In this document: one piece after another, positions 1 to 6,835 of the stretch
How the letters are laid out: every line of letters starts with the position of its first letter
Position numbering within the stretch: position 1 is the first letter of the stretch
Assembly (NCBI GenBank): GCA_945900785.1
Contig: CAMDJM010000042.1
Location: 1-42,637, forward strand
DNA length: 42,637 bases
Direction of reading: 5' to 3'
Source: Akkermansia muciniphila
Lineage (GTDB): Bacteria; Verrucomicrobiota; Verrucomicrobiia; Verrucomicrobiales; V1-33
Notes under the pieces: generated by a model
Told to the model about the DNA's origin: nothing
The model's input: only the letters and a program-made list of their open reading frames with translations
Database searches by the model: none
Program-made: the position numbers and the translations under genes

Positions 1-227
1 CGGGACGCAGGGTCATTTTTAGAAGGCTGGTTTGTCCTTTGCCGCGCGACCACCGCGCCTCCGGGACAGCAACCAACCTTGTATTCAACCATGGCAGGGT
101 TTTGGCAGCCAGCAAGCAAATTGATATAAATTCACCAAAGCAGAATTAAGTGACTACGCAAGTGAACCGCGATCTGGCAAAAAGTGGACAAATCAAAAAC
201 CAATTGTCCCGCAACAGCGGAACCTCA
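1..227. other. Intergenic stretch, no gene seen
   Basis: No convincing coding sequence is visible on either strand. The only open frames here are short and lack any family resemblance. The stretch lies downstream of the LysR gene on the minus strand and could hold the end of its transcript, but no stem followed by a T-run stands out. Confidence 0.5.
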
Positions 228-1142
228 TCACCCGGTCCACTGTGGGTCCGCCGTGAGCCACGCTTTGCTGGCGAGGAGGGCGGCGACGGCGGGGTGGCTG
301 GTGCGGCGCTCGGCGGTGTAGGCGTGGAAGCGGACACGGCAGTCTTCCGCCGTGCCGAAGACGTGCAGGCCATAACGTTTTAACGCGGACGCGGCGGCAG
401 TGGCGGGCAGGACCAGAAAGCCGCGGCCTTCCGCCGCCATTACTTTCATCAGCGCGGGGTCATCGAACTCCGCCACCACCTGCGGGCGGAGGGCGTGGAC
501 CTTGCACCACGTTTCCACCACGCGGCGCATCGGGGAAGACTCGGCAGGCAAGAGAGCCGGGGCACCCGTCAGGGAAGCCGGGAAGCCGGGGCGCAGCCGG
601 CGGGCCAATGTATCCACTGCGGCGAAGAGGCAGGCGGCATTGCCCAGCGGGTGGTCGAAAACGCGGATGCTGGCGCTGCCGGGCGGGGCTTCTTCGGCCA
701 GGACCACGTCGAGCCGGTGGGCTGCCAGTTGGGTTAGCAATTCATCCGCTTTGCCATCGCGGCAAACCAGGTGCACCGGGCGCTCCGGCAAAAAGAGCGG
801 CCGCAGAATTTCGTTGGCGACAAGGCGGGGGAAGGAATCCGTGAGGCCCACCCTTACCAGCAGCGCCCGCGTGGCGGGGCCGGCCGCGAGTTCATTCAGC
901 AGCTCGCCGCCGAGGAGAAAAATATCGTCCGCATAGCGCTGCACCAGCTGGCCGGTTTCGGTCAGGATGTTATTACGCCCCTGCCGCCGGAAGAGCGGCT
1001 GCCCCACCGCCGCCTCCAACTCCCGGATCTGCCCGGAAATGGAGGGCTGCGAGACATTCAGCACGGACGCGGCACGCGCCAGACTGCCCTCGCGGGCCAC
1101 CGTCCAGAAGTATCTCAGATGATGATAATTGAGCCATTCCAT
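228..1142 (-). CDS. LysR-family transcriptional regulator, NhaR-like
   Basis: The 304-residue protein has the LysR layout: an N-terminal winged helix-turn-helix (about residues 5-65, including SLARAASVLNVSQPSISGQI) followed by a periplasmic-binding-protein-like effector domain. The opening MEWLNYHHLRYFWTVAREGS closely resembles NhaR, the Na+/alkali-responsive activator of Na+/H+ antiporter genes. It is transcribed away from an HPF-like and a TerC-like gene. The intervening 125 bp carry two TTCGG/CCGAA dyads, so it probably controls these neighbours and itself; that control is inferred. The ATG at 1142 gives the normal family length. The true effector is unknown, and no antiporter gene is present here. 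Confidence 0.9.
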   Translation of the reverse strand: MEWLNYHHLRYFWTVAREGSLARAASVLNVSQPSISGQIRELEAAVGQPLFRRQGRNNILTETGQLVQRYADDIFLLGGELLNELAAGPATRALLVRVGLTDSFPRLVANEILRPLFLPERPVHLVCRDGKADELLTQLAAHRLDVVLAEEAPPGSASIRVFDHPLGNAACLFAAVDTLARRLRPGFPASLTGAPALLPAESSPMRRVVETWCKVHALRPQVVAEFDDPALMKVMAAEGRGFLVLPATAAASALKRYGLHVFGTAEDCRVRFHAYTAERRTSHPAVAALLASKAWLTADPQWTG

Positions 1143-1155
1143 GGGCAGAACTTAG

Positions 1156-1202
1156 TTCGGGAAATCCGAAGCGTCCATTCGGAATTGCGTCATTTTCCGA
1201 AT
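1156..1202. promoter_or_regulatory. Probable LysR operator: two inverted repeats
   Basis: TTCGGGAAATCCGAA (1156-1170) is a perfect dyad and contains a LysR-type T-N11-A box. ATTCGGAA (1177-1184) and TTCCGAAT (1195-1202) form a second dyad with the same half-site. Both lie between the divergent LysR and HPF-like genes, the classic place for LysR control. Binding is inferred. Confidence 0.6.
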
Positions 1203-1267
1203 CGGCAGATTGGGCGAAGGAGCGCGGTGCCCAAACTGCGGCATCTTCCTCCTTACCCACCTCCGTC

Positions 1268-1606
1268 ATGAAAATCACGCTCTCGATTTCCCCGCTCAAT
1301 CTCAATGATGCCTCCGAAACCTGGGTGGCGGAACGCCTCGCCGGCATTGGGGAGCGTCGCCGGATTGACGAAGCCATCGTCAGGATCACCCGCCATGCCG
1401 AATCCAGTCCGCCATGGGAAATTTTCATCCACCTCGTCACGCCGGGGCCGGACCTGACGGCTACGACGAAGGACCACACGCTGGCGGCCGCCTTCTCCAA
1501 AAATCTTGCTGAGCTGGATGACATCCTGGATGCCCGCGAGGCGAAACGCGCCGGGCGGCACCGGGGCCATGGGCCGTCCAATCCGCCGGCGGCGTATATT
1601 GGATGA
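1268..1606 (+). CDS. HPF/RaiA-family ribosome-associated protein
   Basis: This 112-residue protein resembles the ribosome hibernation/sigma-54 modulation family: it starts with a short beta strand (MKITLSISPLNLND), then an amphipathic helix, then strands around WEIFIHLVTPGPDLTA, and a second helix (AAFSKNLAELDDILDAREAKR). Family members bind the decoding site of the 30S subunit and silence or protect idle ribosomes. It lacks the long C-terminal dimerisation domain, so it would be a short form. It is divergent from the NhaR-like regulator and precedes a TerC-like gene by about 80 bp, which suggests a stress-linked unit. Family assignment is moderate because the protein is divergent. Confidence 0.7.
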   Translation: MKITLSISPLNLNDASETWVAERLAGIGERRRIDEAIVRITRHAESSPPWEIFIHLVTPGPDLTATTKDHTLAAAFSKNLAELDDILDAREAKRAGRHRGHGPSNPPAAYIG

Positions 1607-1684
1607 TGATTACTGCCCACTCCGCAGAGGCTTCGGCCACCCTGCTTCCTTTCTGCAACAAACCCATAAAATAACTGAAAATTG

Positions 1685-2650
1685 ATGATTGATCAAACCT
1701 GGCTCTGGATCGGATTCAACGTCTTCGTGCTGGCGATGCTGGCGCTCGACCTTGGCGTGTTTCACAAGAAATGCCACGTCGTCACCTTCAAGGAATCCAT
1801 GACCTGGACGGTGGTGTGGATCAGCTTGGCGCTGCTCTTCAACCTCTGGATCTGGAATCACTTCGGACCGCAGAAGGGACTCGAATTCTTCACGGGTTAT
1901 GTGATCGAAAAGTCCCTCAGCGTGGACAACGTTTTTGTCTTCGCGCTGCTCTTCAGCTACTTCGCGGTGCCTGCGGTTTATCAGCATAAGGTGCTGTTCT
2001 GGGGCGTCCTGGGAGCGTTGGTGATGCGGGCCGGGATGATCGTGCTGGGGGCCGCGCTGATTACGAAATTCGCCTGGATCATCTACGTATTCGGCGGCTT
2101 CCTCATCCTCACGGGACTCAAGATGATCTTCAAAAAGGAAGAAGAAATCCACCCCGAGAACAACCCCGTGGTCCGGTGGTTCAAGAAGCTGATGCCCGTC
2201 ACGCCCGAATACCGGGGCGACCGTTTTTTTGTCAGGGAAAACGGGATTCTGATGGCCACGCCGCTCTTCGTGGTGCTCATCCTGGTCGAAATCTCCGACC
2301 TGATTTTCGCGGTCGATAGCATCCCGGCGATTTTCGCGGTGACCACGGATCCCTTCATCGTCTATACCTCGAATGTCTTCGCCATCCTTGGCCTGCGGTC
2401 GCTGTATTTCGCCCTCGCCGGGGTGATGGATAAATTCCACTACCTGAAGCTCGGCCTCGGGGTGATCCTGACATTTGTCGGGGTGAAAATGCTCCTTGTC
2501 CACACGCCCTGGAAGATTGATACCCTGATCTCGCTTGGCGTCATCGTCGCCATCCTCGCGGCCAGTGTGATCGCCTCTCTGCTCAAACCCAAAGCCATTG
2601 CGATTGTGCCGCTCCATCCCGCCCCGGAGCTGCCTCCGGCTGGCACCTGA
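1685..2650 (+). CDS. TerC/Alx-family integral membrane protein
   Basis: This 321-residue, multi-spanning membrane protein of the TerC/Alx family has about nine hydrophobic segments. Conserved acidic membrane motifs are visible: EKSLSVDNVFVFALLF near residue 78 and EISDLIFAVDSIPAIFA near residue 200. Family members are linked to manganese export (Alx, MntX) and tellurite resistance (TerC). A TTG three bases earlier (1682) could also start translation; the ATG is preferred. No Shine-Dalgarno sequence is visible. I looked for a yybP-ykoY/alx-type riboswitch in the short leader and saw none. Its place behind the HPF-like gene suggests control by the NhaR-like regulator. Confidence 0.9.
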   Translation: MIDQTWLWIGFNVFVLAMLALDLGVFHKKCHVVTFKESMTWTVVWISLALLFNLWIWNHFGPQKGLEFFTGYVIEKSLSVDNVFVFALLFSYFAVPAVYQHKVLFWGVLGALVMRAGMIVLGAALITKFAWIIYVFGGFLILTGLKMIFKKEEEIHPENNPVVRWFKKLMPVTPEYRGDRFFVRENGILMATPLFVVLILVEISDLIFAVDSIPAIFAVTTDPFIVYTSNVFAILGLRSLYFALAGVMDKFHYLKLGLGVILTFVGVKMLLVHTPWKIDTLISLGVIVAILAASVIASLLKPKAIAIVPLHPAPELPPAGT

Positions 2651-2687
2651 TTCCCTGCCTTCAAATACCAACACTAATTTCACCATC

Positions 2688-3017
2688 ATGAACTGCCCAA
2701 AATGCAACGTCGCCCTCTCCATGACTGACCGTCAGGGAGTCGAAATAGACTTCTGTCCGCAATGCCGCGGGATCTGGCTCGACCGCGGGGAGCTGGATAA
2801 AATCATCGAACGCGCTGGCCTGGCCATGTCCCCGCCCCCGGCCGCCGCTCCCCCCCACGCACCTGGCGCCATGCCGCCCATCCCATCTCCGCAGCGCGAT
2901 TACCGCCGCCGGGATGATGACGATGACGACGACTACCGTCACCGAAGCTCCGAGGGCAGCTACGATCCCCGGCGGGGGAAGAAGAAAGGCTTTCTGGGCG
3001 AGCTTTTTGACTTCTGA
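2688..3017 (+). CDS. Zinc-ribbon protein (zf-TFIIB type)
   Basis: This 109-residue protein begins with two CxxC knuckles (MNCPKCNVALS and CPQCRGIWLDRGELDKII), the pattern of the bacterial zf-TFIIB family. The knuckles probably bind one zinc. The rest is a Pro/Ala-rich linker, a highly acidic stretch of aspartates (about residue 75), and a basic tail ending in GELFDF. The frame is open upstream to 2598, but starting there would overlap terC and put 30 unrelated residues before the zinc ribbon, so the ATG at 2688 is chosen. Family members have no settled role. Confidence 0.85.
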   Translation: MNCPKCNVALSMTDRQGVEIDFCPQCRGIWLDRGELDKIIERAGLAMSPPPAAAPPHAPGAMPPIPSPQRDYRRRDDDDDDDYRHRSSEGSYDPRRGKKKGFLGELFDF

Positions 3018-3097
3018 CACAACGATCACCGCATGGCATGGGTGGCTCTACAGCCCGTTCCCCCAAGTTGAATATCTGCCACCCCTCCTTTTTGTCC

Positions 3098-3988
3098 ATG
3101 ACTGCCCTGGCGAAGAAAATAGTCGAATCGCGTCTCTTCCGGAGCTTCATCATTAACGTCATTCTTCTGGCGGGCGTCCTGGCCGGGGTGGAAACGAGTG
3201 CCGCTTTGGTGGCGGAACACGCCGGCCTCCTCAGGTCCTTGGATGCCATGGTGCTCGCCATCTTTGTTATGGAAACCGTTCTGAAGCTGATGGCTTGCGG
3301 ACGCCGGCCTCTCGACTATTTTCACGACCGTTGGAATGTCTTCGACTTCGCGATTGTTGCGTTGTGCCTGCTCCCAGTCAGCGGACCGTTTGCGGGAGTG
3401 CTGCGCCTCGTCCGCACGCTGCGGCTGCTGCGGCTCGTCACTGCGCTGCCGAAGCTGCAACTGCTGGTTGGCGCCCTGATCAAGAGCCTGAGTTCCATGG
3501 GCTACGTCGGACTGCTCCTTGGTCTGATTTTCTACATTTATGCCGTCACCGGGGTCCACTTGTTCGGGCAGGCGTCCCCCGGGCATTTTGGGGATCTCCG
3601 GGCGGCTTTGCTCTCGCTCTTCCAGATGATCACGCTCGATGACTGGAGGACCATGTATAACAGCGCGCAAGCCGCCGCGCCCCTCGCCGCCACTCCTTAT
3701 TTCGTCAGCTTCATCCTGCTCGGCACCATGATCATGCTGAACCTCTTCATCGGCATCGTCATGAATAGCATGGCCGAGATGCAGGACGAACTGGAGGAGC
3801 AGAAGCAGGCGGCTCATCCGGTCCCGGCGCTCGATCAGTTGACGGCGATCGAAAGGCAACTCTCCGAACTCCGGACCACGCTGAGCGTAGAGCACGCGAG
3901 CCGAACTCCGCGCGCCCGGGCCGCGCCCCCGGAAAGCCCGATGCAGGCCCGTTTCGAAGAAACCCAAATCCACCCCACCCACTCATGA
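3098..3988 (+). CDS. Bacterial voltage-gated cation channel (NaChBac/NavAb type)
   Basis: The 296-residue protein has one six-helix channel unit. S1 to S3 run through about residue 105. S4 carries four arginines at every third position (RLVRTLRLLRLV). S5, a pore loop, S6 (FILLGTMIMLNLFIGIVM) and a C-terminal helix rich in Glu and Gln follow, as in homotetrameric NaChBac and NavAb. The selectivity filter reads TLDDW (3632-3646) instead of TLESW. Two acidic residues here are those introduced into NavAb to make the calcium-selective CavAb, so Ca2+ permeation is plausible. The in-frame ATG at 3038 would add 20 atypical residues. The stop overlaps the next start (ATGA). Confidence 0.88.
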   Translation: MTALAKKIVESRLFRSFIINVILLAGVLAGVETSAALVAEHAGLLRSLDAMVLAIFVMETVLKLMACGRRPLDYFHDRWNVFDFAIVALCLLPVSGPFAGVLRLVRTLRLLRLVTALPKLQLLVGALIKSLSSMGYVGLLLGLIFYIYAVTGVHLFGQASPGHFGDLRAALLSLFQMITLDDWRTMYNSAQAAAPLAATPYFVSFILLGTMIMLNLFIGIVMNSMAEMQDELEEQKQAAHPVPALDQLTAIERQLSELRTTLSVEHASRTPRARAAPPESPMQARFEETQIHPTHS

Positions 3989-4683
3989 AACCCCAACACC
4001 TCATCCTCATCCTCGCAGCCCTCGGCACTTCCGCCTGCAGCACGCTGTCGCCGAATTCCGCGACCATGACCAAACAGTCGCAGTCCGCCACCACGCCCGC
4101 TGACGCTTTGCAAAAGCTCAAGGATGGCAATGCCCGCTTTGTTGCCGGAAGATCCACGAACTATGACTATCGCCAGCAGGTGAAGCAGACCGCATCGGGA
4201 CAGTTTCCCTACGCGAGCGTGGTCAGTTGTCTCGGCTCGCGGACCAGCAGCGAGCTGATTTTTGATCAGGGGATCGGTGATGTCTTCAATGCCCGCGTAG
4301 CGGGAAACATCGCGAACCCTGATATCATCGGCAGTCTGGAATTTGCCTCAAAAGTGTCGGGTTCCAAACTCATCGCCGTGGTCGGTCACACGAAGTGCGG
4401 CGCGGTGAAGGGGGCCTGTGATCATGTCGAACTCGGCAACCTGACTGGGTTACTGAATAAGATTGAGCCCGCCGTGGCCGCGACGCCCTCCACCGGTGGC
4501 GCGGATCGTTCGTCCAGGAACGTGGCATTTGTAGACAAGGTCGCCGGGCAAAACGTGCGTCAGGTGATGGCGACCATTCGGAAGCAAAGCCCCATCCTCC
4601 GGCAGATGGAGAATGCGGGGCAGATCAGGATTGTCGGCGCGATGCATGACATCGAGACCGGCAAGGTGACCTTTACCGACTAA
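3985..4683 (+). CDS. Beta-carbonic-anhydrase-like lipoprotein with altered active site
   Basis: The 232-residue protein carries a lipoprotein signal (lipobox GTSAC, Cys18), so it is expected on the periplasmic side. The beta-carbonic anhydrase domain covers about residues 38-230. The zinc ligands are present: Cys82, and His135 and Cys138 in GHTKCGA. The usual CxDSR motif, however, reads CLGSR: the Asp of the Asp-Arg dyad is Gly84 (codon GGC at 4234-4236). Loss of this Asp should weaken or change catalysis, though the rest of the fold (FDQGIGDVFNARVAGN) is well kept. Its start overlaps the channel gene by four bases, implying coupled translation. Confidence 0.88.
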   Translation: MKPQHLILILAALGTSACSTLSPNSATMTKQSQSATTPADALQKLKDGNARFVAGRSTNYDYRQQVKQTASGQFPYASVVSCLGSRTSSELIFDQGIGDVFNARVAGNIANPDIIGSLEFASKVSGSKLIAVVGHTKCGAVKGACDHVELGNLTGLLNKIEPAVAATPSTGGADRSSRNVAFVDKVAGQNVRQVMATIRKQSPILRQMENAGQIRIVGAMHDIETGKVTFTD

Positions 4684-4712
4684 TTAATTCCTGCTTCCGC
4701 TCATCATCCTTT

Positions 4713-4958
4713 ATGAAATACAAACACTGGCTGCTCGCGCTCTGGGTGCTGATCGTCTTCGCGCTCCATCAGGACGTCTGGAACTGGACAAAGCCCGGTC
4801 CGTTGCTCTTCGGCCTGCTGCCGCCAGGGCTGACTTATCACCTCGGTTACTCCGTGCTTGCCGCCATCACCATGGCGCTGCTGGTGCGCTTTGCCTGGCC
4901 CGCCCATCTCGAAGATGAAGCGCCCGGTGACCCACAGCCCCCAACGGACCAGCCATGA
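4713..4958 (+). CDS. Small membrane protein, DUF3311-like, symporter partner
   Basis: The protein has 81 residues with two hydrophobic segments (about 5-20 and 45-62) joined by a loop containing WNWTKPGPLLFGLLPPGL, followed by an acidic, proline-rich tail. This layout matches DUF3311 proteins, which are regularly encoded just before a sodium:solute symporter. The stop overlaps the symporter start by four bases, so the two are probably made together as a transporter and accessory subunit. The accessory role is inferred from gene pairing. Confidence 0.75.
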   Translation: MKYKHWLLALWVLIVFALHQDVWNWTKPGPLLFGLLPPGLTYHLGYSVLAAITMALLVRFAWPAHLEDEAPGDPQPPTDQP

Positions 4959-6526
4959 TTCCTGCCATCGTCGTCTTCATTTACCTCGCCATCATCCTCT
5001 ACGTGGGGATGTTTGCCTTCCGCCGGAGCACTGGTTCGAAGGAGGATTTCTTCCTCGCCAGCCGCTCGCTCGGGCCATGGGTTTTTCTGCTCACCGTCTT
5101 TGGCACCAACATGACGGCCTTTGCCATCCTCGGCAGTTCCGGCCTGGCGTATCAGCGGGGCATCGGCGTTTACGGACTCATGGCTTCGTCGTCGGGGCTG
5201 ATCATTCCGCTCACCATCTTCCTCATCGGCACGCGGCTGTGGTCGCTTGGAAAAAAGCATGGCTACCTGACGCAGGTGCAGTATTTCCGCGACCGCTGGG
5301 AGTGCGACGGCATCGGCACCCTCATCTTTGCGGTCACCGCGCTGATGATGATTCCGTATGTCGTCATCGGCATGATGGGGGGCGGCCACACGCTCGATAG
5401 CCTGAGCGGGGGATGGGTGCCTTACTGGCTGGGCGGCGCAATCGTGGCGGTCGTTGTCATGCTCTACGTTTTCTTCGGCGGCATGCGCGGCGTGGCTTGG
5501 GTGAACGCGCTGCAAACCGTGCTCTTCCTTTGCTTCGGCGCGATCGCCTTTTACCTCATCTCCCGCAACCTCGGCGGCTACGACCGGATCATGGCCGAAA
5601 TCGCGGCGGACCCGAAAGACTCCGCGCTGCTGACGCGCGCCCGCATTTCGCCGCAGGAGTTTTTCAGTTACACTTTCATTCCACTCTCGGCGATGATGTT
5701 TCCGCACATGGCCATCATGTGCATGACGGCGGAGAAGGTGACTTCCTTCAAGCGCACCGTCGTTTGGTATCCCATTTGCATCCTGCTCATCTGGCTGCCC
5801 AGCGTCTATCTCGGCATCGTCGCCGCGCATCAGTTTCCCGGGCTGAAGCTCGGCGAATCCGACGACGTGATCCTGCGCCTGCTGAGTGAGAACACGGATG
5901 TCATCGTGGCCGGCATCCTCGGCGCGGCGATCATGGCCTGCGTCATGGCCACCGACTCGCAGATCATGGCGCTGAGCACCATGTTCAGCCAGGACGTGTT
6001 TGCGCACTACGGCGGTGCGAAGAAGTATGGGGAGAACGTGCAGGTGTGGATGGGGCGCGCGTTCGTCATCGTGATCGCCACTATCAGCTACGTCCTCGCG
6101 CTGGCGCTGGAGGGACAAAAATCCATCTTCGATCTCGCGATCCGCTTTGGCTTCTCGGGCTTTGCCGCGCTCTCGCCCGTCATGCTCGCCGCGCTCTTCT
6201 GGCGGCGGAGTAACAAGTGGGGCGCGCTCGCCGCCGTGCTCTGGGTGGTCTTCTCCATGGTGCTCCTCTGGTGGCTGCAACTCTACTCCAACGGGCTCGC
6301 CCCCAAGCCCGGTCAGTCACCCGTGCCCATCTTCGCCGGACTTGGCGGACTCTTCCTCCGCACTCCGATGAATGTCACCATTTTTGGCTATATGCCCGTA
6401 ATGTTCATGTGCCTCGGCTCCGCCTTCTGGATGGCGCTGGTCAGCCTGCTCACGCCGGCACCGACGCGGGCCACCGTCGAAAAGTTCTTCCCGCCATCCT
6501 CTCCCAAGCCGCTTCCAACCACATAA
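4955..6526 (+). CDS. Sodium:solute symporter (SSS family)
   Basis: The 523-residue protein is a sodium:solute symporter with about thirteen membrane segments. The N-terminal region shows the family pattern (KEDFFLASRSLGPWVFLLTVFGTNMTAFAILGSSGLAYQ split across TM1-TM2), and MACVMATDSQIMALSTMFSQD near residue 335 corresponds to the Na2-site helix. Family members carry sugars, carboxylates, amino acids or pantothenate together with Na+. The substrate cannot be told from sequence. Translational overlap with the DUF3311-like gene supports a functional pair. Confidence 0.92.
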   Translation: MIPAIVVFIYLAIILYVGMFAFRRSTGSKEDFFLASRSLGPWVFLLTVFGTNMTAFAILGSSGLAYQRGIGVYGLMASSSGLIIPLTIFLIGTRLWSLGKKHGYLTQVQYFRDRWECDGIGTLIFAVTALMMIPYVVIGMMGGGHTLDSLSGGWVPYWLGGAIVAVVVMLYVFFGGMRGVAWVNALQTVLFLCFGAIAFYLISRNLGGYDRIMAEIAADPKDSALLTRARISPQEFFSYTFIPLSAMMFPHMAIMCMTAEKVTSFKRTVVWYPICILLIWLPSVYLGIVAAHQFPGLKLGESDDVILRLLSENTDVIVAGILGAAIMACVMATDSQIMALSTMFSQDVFAHYGGAKKYGENVQVWMGRAFVIVIATISYVLALALEGQKSIFDLAIRFGFSGFAALSPVMLAALFWRRSNKWGALAAVLWVVFSMVLLWWLQLYSNGLAPKPGQSPVPIFAGLGGLFLRTPMNVTIFGYMPVMFMCLGSAFWMALVSLLTPAPTRATVEKFFPPSSPKPLPTT

Positions 6527-6835
6527 GCGGTTGCTCCTGGCCCGTCTGAAAAACCATGTGGCGGAAAATGGTTGTGGCAGGGTGCAGGATGCGGCCCGTT
6601 TTGCTCCGCCACCCCCTCCGCCAACTGCGTCCGGGCCAACCACCGCAGCCCGCTGGCCATCAGTCCCCGGTGTTCCTGACCACCCTCCGCGCCCAGGGCC
6701 AGATTCTGAGATGCCTGTATTTTCATTTCATCCACCTCCAGGATTGACGTTTCACGGTGCTCCGTGGCTGACTATTAAACAGCTCACCCAGCCCCTATTT
6801 TCCAACTGCCTGCATCCCTGAATCGACCTGAAATC
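6527..6835. other. 309-bp intergenic stretch
   Basis: Several short open frames on both strands lack any recognisable family pattern. A small hairpin (CACGG-TGCT-CCGTG, near 6752-6765) and A/T-rich sequence just before the hydrolase gene may belong to its promoter, but no good -35/-10 pair is seen. Confidence 0.4.

Noticed and set aside
1607..1684. Manganese or alkaline riboswitch (yybP-ykoY/PRE type) before the TerC-like gene
   Set aside because: The leader is under 80 bp and shows no matching stem structure or conserved loops.
1610..2722. Large antisense open frame over the TerC-like gene
   Set aside because: Its composition (His/Asp/Glu/Arg-rich) is typical of the reverse of a G+C-rich membrane protein gene.
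6388..6735. Minus-strand 115-residue open frame between the symporter and hydrolase genes
   Set aside because: Half of it is antisense to the symporter gene and the rest has no recognisable domain or start signal.
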